From: Cryomorphaceae bacterium
Lineage (GTDB): Bacteria; Bacteroidota; Bacteroidia; Flavobacteriales; Schleiferiaceae
Assembly (NCBI GenBank): GCA_017858515.1
Contig: JAFMBM010000028.1
Coordinates: forward strand, 1 to 39,452
DNA length: 39,452 bases
Direction of reading: 5' to 3'
Shown: one piece after another, positions 1-9,004 of the stretch
How the letters are laid out: every line of letters starts with the position of its first letter
Position numbering within the stretch: position 1 is the stretch's first letter
Program-made: the position numbers and the translations under genes
The notes under the pieces: model-generated
What the model saw: the letters and a program-made list of their open reading frames with translations, nothing else
Told to the model about the DNA's origin: nothing
Database searches by the model: none

Positions 1-55
1 TCGACAAGTTGTAAATATAGAGTTTGGTTTTGAGATTTGATTTGTTGAACTAAAA

Positions 56-155
56 TGGAAGCGGGCTCTACTGAAGCGACCTGACAGGGATAGGGTCTTC
101 CGACCGAAGTGGCGACATGCGTTGTTCGAGATGCAGGACAATGACTAGAGATTGA
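56..155. other. GC-rich intergenic block, possible structured RNA or decayed repeat
   Basis: About 100 bases, clearly richer in G and C than the AT-rich flanks, lie downstream of the minus-strand phosphate transporter. There is no convincing gene: the open frames are short and interrupted. Small inverted repeats are visible, for example GGTC-TTCC-GACC around 97-108, and GACC at about 81-84 facing GGTC at about 97-100. It could be a small RNA, a dispersed intergenic element, or the remnant of a gene lying further left. The window edge prevents a decision. Confidence 0.3.
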
Positions 156-209
156 CTTTAAAGTACCAACCAAACCTATTTTTTGAATCTAGAACACCTT
201 TGAAAAAAG

Positions 210-2447
210 TTAATTCTCTTCAATGGTGTCAATGCCTTTGTACAGGCTTAATAATCTGAAAGAAACAGCGGCAATGTCTTTCGACTCCAAGAGTATGGCA
301 ATACTGAGCTGTGCGGCTCTTTTTCCCACTTCACTGTCCATAGATTGATGAAGCAGATTGTCGAGGCCGGCATTCACCGTAATCATATACTTTCTTTTTC
401 GCTTCTGAATAGCCGCATAACTTTTATAGTCACTTGTTTTAATGGCTTTTTCTGTTTCCTGCAGAAACTCAGTTAATTCTCTTTCAACGGTTAATAAGAC
501 CTCCATGGTTTTTGTAGGGGGCGGGATATGCTTATTCTTTAAGAATTCTGTGCACTGATCCGTAAGTAAATTACCCGATTGATAGATGTCTTGTAGCAGA
601 TCTTGAACAATTAGATATAGTCTTCCAGCTGCTAAATCATGCTCGTCTAATTTTTTTAGTCGCGATAGAATTTTATTTTGTCTTATCCGAGCATGCGCCT
701 TTTGATCCTGTAGACCATGTTGCACTCTAAGTACAATTTTTTCATTTTCCTCTGGCAGCTCTCGTATGCAAATACGCAGCGCTCTGCGCACTAGGTGTAA
801 AGATTCAGTTGCGTCTTTCCGGCTGTCTTCTAGAATAAAGCTGATGCTTTGTTTTTCTTCAACTTTACTCTCAGTGGTTTCAGTTCTTCTTTTCTCAGCT
901 CTACTGAAGACAAAATGACTTCTTACGAGCAGTACACCCGCCAAGACGAACATGAAAATAATGGAAGGAAGTCCGAATTGATAGAAAATAAGGGCCATTA
1001 AGCCTGAGGCTAGAAGTGCGATCAGCGCCGTAAAAAACCATCCAGCAATAACATTGAGTACCCCAGCCACTCTGTAAACAGCGCTCTCCCTTCCCCAAGC
1101 TCTATCTGCCAAGGAGGTACCCATGGCAACCATAAAAGAAACGTAGGTTGTGGAAAGTGGAAGGTGTAGCGAAGATGCCATCGCTATTAAGCTACTGGCA
1201 ATCATTAGATTAACAGATGCTCTCACCAAATCAAAAGCGGGTGTGTTATCCGCTTCCATTTCATCCTCTTTTTCAAGTTTTTTGAAACGGAATTCCATTT
1301 TATCTAAGAAAGAAGGAGGTAATTTTCTTCCCATCAATCGAGCCAACGAAAGGGTAGATCCTACAAGGCCCCGGCTGATTGCGTTTGGCTTAAAGCGCTC
1401 TTCACCAGCGTCTTGTCTTCCAAGGTTCACCTCAGTTTCGGTTACTCTTCTCGCCTTACCACTAAACCACAAAGTGGCCACCATTATTAGACCTGCGATC
1501 AATAGTAAATAGGTAGGTGTAAGCACTGGATCTAGAAGGAAACTCATCGACATTTGGTCTGGACTGCCTAAAGAAATCCACTCTTGATATGCCTGAAAAC
1601 CAGTAATTGGTACGCCTATAAAGTTCACCAAATCATTGCCAGCAAACGCCATGGCCAAGGCAAAGGTTCCTGCCAATACAACCAATCTTAGTGGATGAAC
1701 ACGGAACAATGAATAAAGTAGTTGCAATAAGATAGAGGCACCTACAAATAGACCGAGAAGTAAAAAGCCTGTATTCGATTTTATCCACTCGGTTATTTCA
1801 TCCGGAAGGAGTTGACTTCCCTTAAGTCCTTTAATTAAAACAAAATAGGTAATAGAAGCGATGGCTAATCCACCAAACAATCCTCCATAACGCGGTATAT
1901 GCCTTTCAAAATCGAAACTAAACCAAAAGCGAGCTAAGTATTGTGAAAGGGTACCTATTGTAAAGGCAATGCCAATGGAGAGGAAAATCCCGGAAATAAT
2001 GGTTAATGCACTCTCTGCGTTGATATAATCCAATATGGCATGATCTGGATCGGATTTAGACTTGAGGAGCGCTAAGATTAAAGCGGCACCCAACAACTCG
2101 AATACAATGGAAACAGTAGTAGAGGTAGGAAGCGCCAATGAATTGAATAAATCCAGTAAGAGAATATCCGTAATCATTACCGCTAGAAAGAGAATCATTA
2201 TCTCCTCCATGCCAAACATAGAAGGATTGAAAACTCCCTTGCGGGCCACTTCCATCATTCCACTAGAAAAGGCAGCGCCTAGCAAAATGCCTACACTGGC
2301 TATGATCAAAATCGTTCTTCTCGATGCTACCTTTGAGCCGATAGCCGAGTTTAAAAAGTTAACGGCATCATTGCTAACCCCAACAATAAGGTCGGCGAAG
2401 GCCAAAACGAATAACAGAACAACAACTAATAAATAAGCTCCTTCCAT
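210..2447 (-). CDS. PiT family inorganic phosphate transporter with PhoU-like C-terminal domain
   Basis: Predicted inner-membrane phosphate permease of 745 residues. The PiT family moves phosphate, or metal-phosphate complexes, with protons or sodium. Two inverted signature motifs are visible: SNDAVN at residues 25-30 and GNDLVNF near residue 270, each in a hydrophobic helix bundle as expected for the duplicated PiT fold. Further membrane helices follow at about 410-520. The last ~215 residues (about 530-745) are hydrophilic, helical and rich in E, K and L, and resemble a PhoU-like domain; this layout is familiar from Bacteroidota PiT proteins and may serve as a regulatory tail. The ATG at 2447 opens directly into a hydrophobic segment. 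The gene is divergent from the YyaL-like gene, with 95 bp between starts. No pst/phoBR genes are in the window, so regulation cannot be inferred. Family call is firm; the transported ion is not known. Confidence 0.93.
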   Translation of the reverse strand: MEGAYLLVVVLLFVLAFADLIVGVSNDAVNFLNSAIGSKVASRRTILIIASVGILLGAAFSSGMMEVARKGVFNPSMFGMEEIMILFLAVMITDILLLDLFNSLALPTSTTVSIVFELLGAALILALLKSKSDPDHAILDYINAESALTIISGIFLSIGIAFTIGTLSQYLARFWFSFDFERHIPRYGGLFGGLAIASITYFVLIKGLKGSQLLPDEITEWIKSNTGFLLLGLFVGASILLQLLYSLFRVHPLRLVVLAGTFALAMAFAGNDLVNFIGVPITGFQAYQEWISLGSPDQMSMSFLLDPVLTPTYLLLIAGLIMVATLWFSGKARRVTETEVNLGRQDAGEERFKPNAISRGLVGSTLSLARLMGRKLPPSFLDKMEFRFKKLEKEDEMEADNTPAFDLVRASVNLMIASSLIAMASSLHLPLSTTYVSFMVAMGTSLADRAWGRESAVYRVAGVLNVIAGWFFTALIALLASGLMALIFYQFGLPSIIFMFVLAGVLLVRSHFVFSRAEKRRTETTESKVEEKQSISFILEDSRKDATESLHLVRRALRICIRELPEENEKIVLRVQHGLQDQKAHARIRQNKILSRLKKLDEHDLAAGRLYLIVQDLLQDIYQSGNLLTDQCTEFLKNKHIPPPTKTMEVLLTVERELTEFLQETEKAIKTSDYKSYAAIQKRKRKYMITVNAGLDNLLHQSMDSEVGKRAAQLSIAILLESKDIAAVSFRLLSLYKGIDTIEEN

Positions 2448-2542
2448 CTAAATTTCAGCTTCTGCGAATGGGTGACGAATTTAAGTATTGTTAACTTTCT
2501 ATTCGCGCTATGCAGATTTATTAATATTAGAATCCGTTTGTC

Positions 2543-4630
2543 TTGAAATTTCTAAACTTTCCTTGCCTTTTTTCCTTGTTTTTATTCACCCAATGTGCCA
2601 GTCAACCTGAACCACCTATGAATCGTTTAAATGTAGCTACCAGTCCCTATTTACTTCAACATCAGAACAATCCGGTTCATTGGCAACCTTGGGATCAGGA
2701 GGCATTGGATCAAGCGGTTCGAGAGGATAAACTGCTCATAATCAGTATTGGCTATTCTGCTTGTCATTGGTGCCATGTCATGGAGCATGAATCTTTTGAG
2801 AACGATTCAGTAGCCTCGGTTATGAATGAAAATTTTATTTCAATTAAAGTAGATAGGGAAGAGAGACCCGATATAGACCAGGTTTATATGTCTGCGGTAC
2901 AGCTTATTAGCGGAAGAGGGGGTTGGCCATTGAATTGTGTTGCACTGCCAGATGGCAGGCCTATTTGGGGCGGTACCTACTTGCCAAAAGAGCAGTGGGT
3001 GAGTGTGCTAGATCAAATCAGTACGCTGTATCATACAGATCCTAAGAAGGTTCTGGAGTATGCCGATCAACTAGAAAAAGGAATGAAAGATTCAGAAGCT
3101 TTGGTAGATGCGGCTCCTCCTACCTCCTTTCGCGATAAGCAACAAATTGAATCGATGTTGCTTAAGTGGAAGCGAAGAATGGATCGGAAAGAAGGCGGAC
3201 CAGACAAGGCTCCTAAATTTCCGTTGCCGAATAATTATTCTTTTTTGCTTCATTACGGTCATGCTATTGGAGATCCATCCATCTTAAAACAAGTGGAACT
3301 GACCCTTGAAAAAATGGCCTTGGGCGGAATTTACGATGCGGTAGGTGGCGGTTTTTCTCGCTATTCAGTTGATGCCGATTGGAAAGTTCCGCACTTTGAA
3401 AAAATGCTCTACGACAATGCGCAGCTCATTTCCCTCTATTCTCAGGCCTATAAGCAAGAGGCTAATCCGCTTTATAAAAGGGTGGTACGAGAAAGTATAG
3501 ATTGGTTGGAGAGGGAAATGCGCAGTAAAGAAGGATTGTATTATTCGGCCCTTGACGCGGATAGTGAAGGAGAGGAAGGGAAATTCTATGTCTGGAGGCC
3601 AGAATTTTTGAGAGATCATCTTTCAGTTGAGTCCAAAGCCTTTTATGAATCTGTGTATGATCAATCTGATAAGTCTAAGTGGGAAGGAAACCATATTCTC
3701 TTGCGTGATAGAAATGATGTAGATCAGGCAAAAATGATGCAGCTTACTCAAGAAGAATTTGAGGCTCAATTGAGTCAATTCCAGCTCGAAACATTGGCTT
3801 TAAGAGGAAAGAGAATGAGACCGGGCTTGGATGATAAATGCTTGCTTTCTTGGAATGCCTTGGCCATTGTTGCCCTGTGTGATGCCTATGAAGCTGTAAA
3901 GGATAAAGCCTACTTACAAAGAGCAGAGGCGCTTTGGAATGCCATTGAGAAAAATTTTAAGGAGGATGAGGCTTATGCCCATTCCTTTGCGAAAGGAAAG
4001 CGAAATGGGGAGGCTATGTTAGATGATATGGCCTTGTATAGTCAGGCGAGTTTTCGCCTTTTTCAAGTTTCATCTGAGGGACAGTTTTTATTGAAGGCAA
4101 AAGCCTTAACGGAGAGTATTCTGGGCATTTTCAATGATCCTGAGAGTAAACTTTTCTGGTATTCTACAGATACTTCACTAGTCATCCGAACAAAAGAAGT
4201 AGACGATAATGTTATTCCCTCTTCCAATTCTATTATGGCAAGAAACCTCTATGCCTTGGGTGTTGTTCTTGGAGAGCCCGCATGGATAGAGCACGCAAAT
4301 GCTATGCTCAACCAAGTGTATTCTAGAATGGAAAGTTATGGAGAGGGCTATTCAAACTGGGCTAGTTTATGGATGGAAATAGATCTCCCTCACTATGAGT
4401 TGGTTATTATTGGTTCGGATGCTGAAGAGAAGTATCAGATGCTTACGTCTGAGTTCCTTCCTTCTTGCACCCTTCTCTACAATACCGATGCTAGTTCCAA
4501 CTTGGCACCTTTTAAAGACCGATGGGTAGATGGAAAAACACTTTTTTATCTCTGTGAAGAAGGCAGCTGTCAATTGCCAGATGAAAATTTGAATCGGGTT
4601 TTGGAGATTCTGAGGAAGGCCTACGACTAG
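2543..4630 (+). CDS. YyaL/SPATA20-type thioredoxin-domain protein (DUF255), predicted lipoprotein
   Basis: 695 residues. The N-terminal part carries a thioredoxin-like domain with the motif C74-H-W-C77 in [15 protein letters not shown], the hallmark of the DUF255 / YyaL / SPATA20 family. The rest is a long all-helical region resembling an (alpha/alpha)6 glycosidase-type barrel, typical of the family. Biochemical function of the family is poorly established. The start is a TTG at 2543. It is favoured because it adds a lipoprotein-like signal: MKF, a hydrophobic stretch, then FTQC with Cys18. Starting at the next ATG (residue 26, MNRLN) would give a cytosolic protein starting right at the conserved domain, which is also possible. 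It converges with the downstream minus-strand gene, the two stops sharing the palindrome CTAG at 4627-4630. Confidence 0.9.
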   Translation: MKFLNFPCLFSLFLFTQCASQPEPPMNRLNVATSPYLLQHQNNPVHWQPWDQEALDQAVREDKLLIISIGYSACHWCHVMEHESFENDSVASVMNENFISIKVDREERPDIDQVYMSAVQLISGRGGWPLNCVALPDGRPIWGGTYLPKEQWVSVLDQISTLYHTDPKKVLEYADQLEKGMKDSEALVDAAPPTSFRDKQQIESMLLKWKRRMDRKEGGPDKAPKFPLPNNYSFLLHYGHAIGDPSILKQVELTLEKMALGGIYDAVGGGFSRYSVDADWKVPHFEKMLYDNAQLISLYSQAYKQEANPLYKRVVRESIDWLEREMRSKEGLYYSALDADSEGEEGKFYVWRPEFLRDHLSVESKAFYESVYDQSDKSKWEGNHILLRDRNDVDQAKMMQLTQEEFEAQLSQFQLETLALRGKRMRPGLDDKCLLSWNALAIVALCDAYEAVKDKAYLQRAEALWNAIEKNFKEDEAYAHSFAKGKRNGEAMLDDMALYSQASFRLFQVSSEGQFLLKAKALTESILGIFNDPESKLFWYSTDTSLVIRTKEVDDNVIPSSNSIMARNLYALGVVLGEPAWIEHANAMLNQVYSRMESYGEGYSNWASLWMEIDLPHYELVIIGSDAEEKYQMLTSEFLPSCTLLYNTDASSNLAPFKDRWVDGKTLFYLCEEGSCQLPDENLNRVLEILRKAYD

Positions 4631-7473
4631 TAAAATCCTCTCCGCAGTCTATTGATGATGGCATCTATTTTTAGATCGAGCACAAACCGAATATTTTCTG
4701 AGTAGTTGCTTTCAGTGAGAATAAAGCGATCGTTGGCTTGGAAGGGGAAGTACACCTCCAAGAAATCGGTCACTAAGGCCAGACGTGCACCATATCCGTA
4801 GTGAAATGCCTTGTCCGGAAAGGTTATGCCGATATCGCCATAGACACCAAAAACACTGTAAATCGGGAGGCTGAGGTTGGTACTTAGTATGGCGTCCCTT
4901 GCATAAACTTGGCTTTTACTGCGAAAGCCTCCATCGGTTGAAAAGAATTGCTGACTCCAAATTCCACTTTCTTCCGATCGCCCGATAAAGTAATAATCGA
5001 ACAAATAATCTTGAGTTCCGCTCAAGCCGAAATTGAATAGATCTACATCCTGCCCATTGTTGTTGTAGGGCATTATTCCTCCAAACATTCTTAGAATCAT
5101 CCATTTGCGATTCTTTAGCATAAATCGCTGGTCCCATTCAACCGAGATCTTACTGAATAAGTCGCCAGTTTGAAGGTCAACTCTCAAGGTGCTCGGATTC
5201 AGAATTTTGGTGTTTTCGGAGGTGTACCGAATATTAAAGACAGAATAACCGCTTTTACCAACTTGGGCTAGATCGCCTTGGGCCAATTCTCTTTGTACAA
5301 AAACACCTCTTATTCGCAAGGATCGGATGTAAGGATCTCTCGGATTTTGCTTGCGGAAGAAAAATGTTACGCCCGGAGATATCCGATTGTAGGCTAAATC
5401 TTCGTCGTAGTGATATCTACGGAAATAGAGTCCGTATTTTACACTGCGTACCGGTCCGCTAAAGTAAGGTTGATTTATGGCAAAGGATGCATAACCTGTT
5501 AGTTCTGAGGTTCCGGTGCTAAATTCTGGACCAATATTGTATTCAAATTTCTTGGGTATTAAGGTGGTATTATACAGAGACACTCCTAAAAGAAGCTGAT
5601 CATATGCATTGTAGCTTACACTCGGGAGCCAGAAAATTTGAGTTTTAGTTGGATTTTCAAAGCCGGTATACGCCTGCAAGCGCATAGGCTCTATTCCTTT
5701 AAATAAACCCTTGGTTTTACGGTAATTGTTTTTGCCATTTAGATCGGCATAACGCAATGGGTCTGCAGCCTGAACGAGGGTGTAATTCTCTTTGTAAAAA
5801 TTTCGATTAACTCTTTTGTTGCTATGGGGAAACCACTCAGTCATGACTAAGCTATCGCCTATAAATCCACTAACGGGATACGATACCTCTGGTTTTTTGG
5901 ATGATTTGGTTGAAACCGTAAAAAGACTTGGACAAGATTCTGTTTTTACCAATTGAATGTCTTGCAAAGTTTGAGAAGGCTGATAGTTTTGAAAAAACCA
6001 GCTTAAATCGGTTTTCTTGGCCAAGGAGAAGGCCGCCTGAAAGTGTTGCGGATTTCGATTTTCGCCCAATAAATAGCTGTTCATTCCTATTTTGAAGTAG
6101 CTCTGCCCGAGGATATCATGCAAATAATTGAGTTGCATACTACTCAATCCGCGCATCTGCGCTTCGTAGGTTCCTCGGGTATAGGATTCTGCGCTATCTG
6201 TGGAAGGCTGAACCAATCCTTGTCTGGCTAAGAAAAGATGAAGGAGCTGATTCTTATAAGAGAGGGGAAGCGCATCGGTATCAAAAAACCAAGCAATTAA
6301 AGTGTTTTGATAGGGACCTGAAAGGCTTTGATCTGGGTAATACTGATTTATGTATTCATAACTCAAATAATCAGCTAGACCTTTAACCAACCAAGGACTC
6401 TCGCTGGCCTTCACATTTTCAGAAAGCAAATGCGTGAAAATAGAATAGCTCAGACTTAATTTAGTGAGGATGCTTGGCGCCTTGGCGGGAAGGATGAATA
6501 GTCCTTCTGAACCGCCCTTTGGTTGTGGAAAATCACCTAGAAGGAGCGTGTGTATGCGATTTCCTTCTATTCCGTATTGGGCTTTAAACCAAGAATAAAT
6601 CTGCTTAATTTCAAATTCGTAGAGTAAAAATTCAGCAGCAGCATTCTCTTTATTCAATCTTGCTGCCATGATTTCAGAGTGTAGAACTTGAATCGGACTG
6701 GCTTTTTTGCTCAGAACTGCGATTGCATCGCCAGAATAGCTCTGAGCTTTGAATTGATGAAGGCTTGGCTTTGAAATAAATTGGAAGTTGGACGATTTAA
6801 ATCCATCAGCCTCTTGTGCCGACTTAGCGGTTCTTTCTATTTCAGAAAAAACCATCCAAGAGGCGGGTACGGAGATACTAAGTTCAAGATCAACCGGCAT
6901 TCGGTTTCGGTCTTCTTCGCGAAGCCAAACACTCGGGGAGCTGCCACTGCTGTCAACCCAGGCAGGCCTTGGATAAAAATGCTTTAAAAAGATTCCGTCT
7001 TCCATCTTTCCAAAATCAGCCCAAGCCTTTTCTGGAAGTTGAAATGAAAAGTCTACTCTCAGGTGTAAAAAACCGCCTTCTTCGCTTAGCTGTTCTGCTT
7101 TAAATCGGATGATTTCAGGAGAGCGTCCGCTTTGATACGGAATGGATTCATTCAATTTGCCGCGCAGAATAAGACTGTCGATTTTTACTCTGTCTTCTTC
7201 TTTGGCAAAATGGAATGCGGTGTTTTGATCTTCCAACCATTGTTGCGCCAACACAGAATTGGGATCGCTCAAAGCCTTGGGCCAGAATTCTATCCAGATG
7301 TATTCTTGATTGTCTAGCAGACTCTTAGGCCAATAAATATCGGATGAGCCCGAGAGAGTGCGCTCGCTCTCGCTCAATTGTACCTCTACCGTGCACTTTA
7401 GGTTTTGAGCATTGGATCTTTCAAAAGATAGAAAGAGAAAAAAAGCAACGACAAACAAGCGCTTTAAATGCAT
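4627..7473 (-). CDS. M1-peptidase-like protein with lost active site, fused to a predicted outer-membrane beta-barrel
   Basis: 948 residues with a Sec signal peptide ending near SNAQ. Residues ~25-500 follow the layout of M1 (gluzincin) aminopeptidases: an N-terminal beta domain, then [13 protein letters not shown] near 318 where M1 enzymes have their G-x-M-E-N-type exopeptidase loop, and [14 protein letters not shown] near 360 where they have W-x-D/N-E-G-F-A. The zinc site is not there: the stretch where HExxH belongs reads [14 protein letters not shown], and the third-ligand glutamate is replaced (WLVKGLA). From ~600 to the C-terminus the sequence alternates in short amphipathic beta strands with aromatic residues, as in surface-antigen-type barrels. 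Inference: an outer-membrane protein with a catalytically inactive M1-like periplasmic or surface domain. A TAnnTTTG box lies four bases before the ATG. Could also be an unusual active enzyme with a diverged site, but I think this unlikely. Confidence 0.75.
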   Translation of the reverse strand: MHLKRLFVVAFFLFLSFERSNAQNLKCTVEVQLSESERTLSGSSDIYWPKSLLDNQEYIWIEFWPKALSDPNSVLAQQWLEDQNTAFHFAKEEDRVKIDSLILRGKLNESIPYQSGRSPEIIRFKAEQLSEEGGFLHLRVDFSFQLPEKAWADFGKMEDGIFLKHFYPRPAWVDSSGSSPSVWLREEDRNRMPVDLELSISVPASWMVFSEIERTAKSAQEADGFKSSNFQFISKPSLHQFKAQSYSGDAIAVLSKKASPIQVLHSEIMAARLNKENAAAEFLLYEFEIKQIYSWFKAQYGIEGNRIHTLLLGDFPQPKGGSEGLFILPAKAPSILTKLSLSYSIFTHLLSENVKASESPWLVKGLADYLSYEYINQYYPDQSLSGPYQNTLIAWFFDTDALPLSYKNQLLHLFLARQGLVQPSTDSAESYTRGTYEAQMRGLSSMQLNYLHDILGQSYFKIGMNSYLLGENRNPQHFQAAFSLAKKTDLSWFFQNYQPSQTLQDIQLVKTESCPSLFTVSTKSSKKPEVSYPVSGFIGDSLVMTEWFPHSNKRVNRNFYKENYTLVQAADPLRYADLNGKNNYRKTKGLFKGIEPMRLQAYTGFENPTKTQIFWLPSVSYNAYDQLLLGVSLYNTTLIPKKFEYNIGPEFSTGTSELTGYASFAINQPYFSGPVRSVKYGLYFRRYHYDEDLAYNRISPGVTFFFRKQNPRDPYIRSLRIRGVFVQRELAQGDLAQVGKSGYSVFNIRYTSENTKILNPSTLRVDLQTGDLFSKISVEWDQRFMLKNRKWMILRMFGGIMPYNNNGQDVDLFNFGLSGTQDYLFDYYFIGRSEESGIWSQQFFSTDGGFRSKSQVYARDAILSTNLSLPIYSVFGVYGDIGITFPDKAFHYGYGARLALVTDFLEVYFPFQANDRFILTESNYSENIRFVLDLKIDAIINRLRRGFY

Positions 7474-7477
7474 GCCA

Positions 7478-7485
7478 CAAAGATA
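7478..7485 (-). promoter_or_regulatory. Bacteroidota-type -7 element TATCTTTG
   Basis: Exact match to TAnnTTTG on the minus strand, ending four bases before the ATG at 7473. This spacing would put the transcription start at or next to the start codon, so the transcript may be leaderless. No clear -33 TTTG was found at the usual distance. Confidence 0.45.
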
Positions 7486-7536
7486 GACGGGCTTAGCACC
7501 ATATTGCTTTATTGATGTTTCTTTGATTTAAGAATT

Positions 7537-8436
7537 ATGCGCATCGCGAATCACCCTTTGTATTGTCACCAGCTTCCCAATGGGCACCGTTTTCCGATGG
7601 AAAAGTATGCCCTCTTGCCACAGCAACTTTTGTATGAAGGCCTCGCGGATGAAAATGATTTTTTTCAACCCAGCCTGCTAACGAAAACATGGGTAGAAGC
7701 CATCCACACAAAAGAATACCTAGATAAATTAGATTCTTTGAGTTTATCTAAGAAAGAAGAACGTAGAACCGGTTTCCCTTTGAGTAGGCAGTTGGTTGAA
7801 CGTGAATATATTATAGCTTCCGGGACTGTGCAGAATGGAATAGATGCCTGGCATGGCGGCTGCTCATTGAATATAGCCGGAGGCACTCATCACGCTTTTG
7901 CCTCTCATGGAGAAGGTTTTTGCTTGCTCAATGATATTGCCATTGCTGCAAACCAATTGATTGAACGCTTTAATGCCAAGAGAATAGCCGTCATAGATTT
8001 GGATGTTCACCAAGGAAATGGCACGGCTCATTTGTTTCAAGGTCATGAAGCGATTTACACTTTTTCTATGCACGGCGCCAACAATTATCCCATGCATAAG
8101 GAGCGCAGTCATTTAGACATTCCCCTTGCGGATGGCACTAAAGACGATGAATATCTCTATATTCTAGAAAGAGAATTAGATACTCTTTTTCAAAAGCAAT
8201 GTCCTGAAGTGGTTTTTTATCAAAGCGGAGTAGATGTTTTAGCGTCCGATAAATTGGGCAGATTGGCCTTAAGCATGGAAGGCTGTAAACGAAGAGACAG
8301 CTTGGTTTTTGAGTACTGCAAGCAGGCAGAAATTGGCGTAGCGGTGAGCATGGGCGGTGGGTATTCTGAAAGAATATCAGACATTCTCAATGCCCATTCC
8401 AATACCTTTCGGCAGGCGAGAATGGTCTTTGGATGA
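7537..8436 (+). CDS. Histone deacetylase family hydrolase (AcuC/HDAC-like)
   Basis: 299 residues, the usual size for compact bacterial members of the arginase/deacetylase fold. All landmark residues are visible: the histidine pair H118-H119 in GGTHHAF, the GFCLLND loop, the zinc ligands D156 and H158 in LDVHQGNGTAH, the third ligand D233 in SGVDVL, and the transition-state tyrosine Y276 in GGGYSE. It should therefore be an active zinc-dependent amidohydrolase removing acyl groups from lysine or from small molecules such as acetylpolyamines; the true substrate cannot be told from the sequence. No acetyl-CoA synthetase or acetyltransferase is nearby, so it is not placed in an acu-type operon. 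It is transcribed divergently from the M1-like gene with 63 bp between the starts. The product is likely cytosolic, as no signal peptide is seen. Confidence 0.92.
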   Translation: MRIANHPLYCHQLPNGHRFPMEKYALLPQQLLYEGLADENDFFQPSLLTKTWVEAIHTKEYLDKLDSLSLSKKEERRTGFPLSRQLVEREYIIASGTVQNGIDAWHGGCSLNIAGGTHHAFASHGEGFCLLNDIAIAANQLIERFNAKRIAVIDLDVHQGNGTAHLFQGHEAIYTFSMHGANNYPMHKERSHLDIPLADGTKDDEYLYILERELDTLFQKQCPEVVFYQSGVDVLASDKLGRLALSMEGCKRRDSLVFEYCKQAEIGVAVSMGGGYSERISDILNAHSNTFRQARMVFG

Positions 8437-8518
8437 GAAGTGCCGTATACTTGAAGCACCCAAGACGAATTCTTGGCTAAAATGAATTTGACTGAAAAGT
8501 AGAAACGGTAAAAAACGA

Positions 8519-8971
8519 ATGGCATTAAACATTGTACTGGTTGAACCAGAAATACATACAAATACAGGCAATATTGGTAGATTATCCTTGGCTTCGGGCT
8601 CAAAACTTCACCTGATAAAGCCTTTGGGTTTTGAACTTACAGACAGTCGTTTGAAGCGGGCTGGATTGGATTATTGGCAATATGTTGACCTTGAGATTCA
8701 CGAAAATGCAGGTGCTTTCTTCGAAAAATATGCTTCCAAGTCGATGGCTTTTTTCTCAAGCAAGGCAACTAAAAGTTATTTGGAGATGGACTTCACAGAC
8801 GATATGTTTTTAATTTTTGGAAAGGAGTCCGTTGGTCTTTCCTCTGAAATAGTGGATGCGCATGCTGACCACCTGTATAAAATCCCGATTCACAGCAGCC
8901 ATATACGGAGTTTAAATTTGGCTAATTCAGTAAGTATAGTTGTGTATGAAGCCTTGAGGAATCTTTCGTAA
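8519..8971 (+). CDS. trmL: tRNA (cytidine/uridine(34)-2'-O)-methyltransferase, SPOUT family
   Basis: 150 residues, the normal length of TrmL, a minimal SPOUT (trefoil-knot) methyltransferase acting as a dimer on the wobble base of tRNA-Leu isoacceptors. Motif 1 is VEPEIHTNTGNIGRL at the N-terminus, motif 2 is IFGKESVGLSSE, and motif 3 is IPIHSSHIRSLNLANSVSIV; in motif 3 the S-x-x-R-S-L-N-L core that forms the knot and binds S-adenosylmethionine is intact. The ATG at 8519 gives MALNIVLVEPE, matching the family start exactly. It lies 82 bp after the HDAC gene and 33 bp before the TPR gene on the same strand, so loose co-transcription is possible. Confidence 0.93.
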   Translation: MALNIVLVEPEIHTNTGNIGRLSLASGSKLHLIKPLGFELTDSRLKRAGLDYWQYVDLEIHENAGAFFEKYASKSMAFFSSKATKSYLEMDFTDDMFLIFGKESVGLSSEIVDAHADHLYKIPIHSSHIRSLNLANSVSIVVYEALRNLS

Positions 8972-9004
8972 CCAGATCGTATAACCATTCATTATTAGAT
9001 AATT

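Noticed and set aside
1150-1512. Open plus-strand frame of 120 codons
   Set aside because: It lies fully inside the phosphate transporter on the other strand, has no domain, and its composition is that of a complementary-strand shadow.
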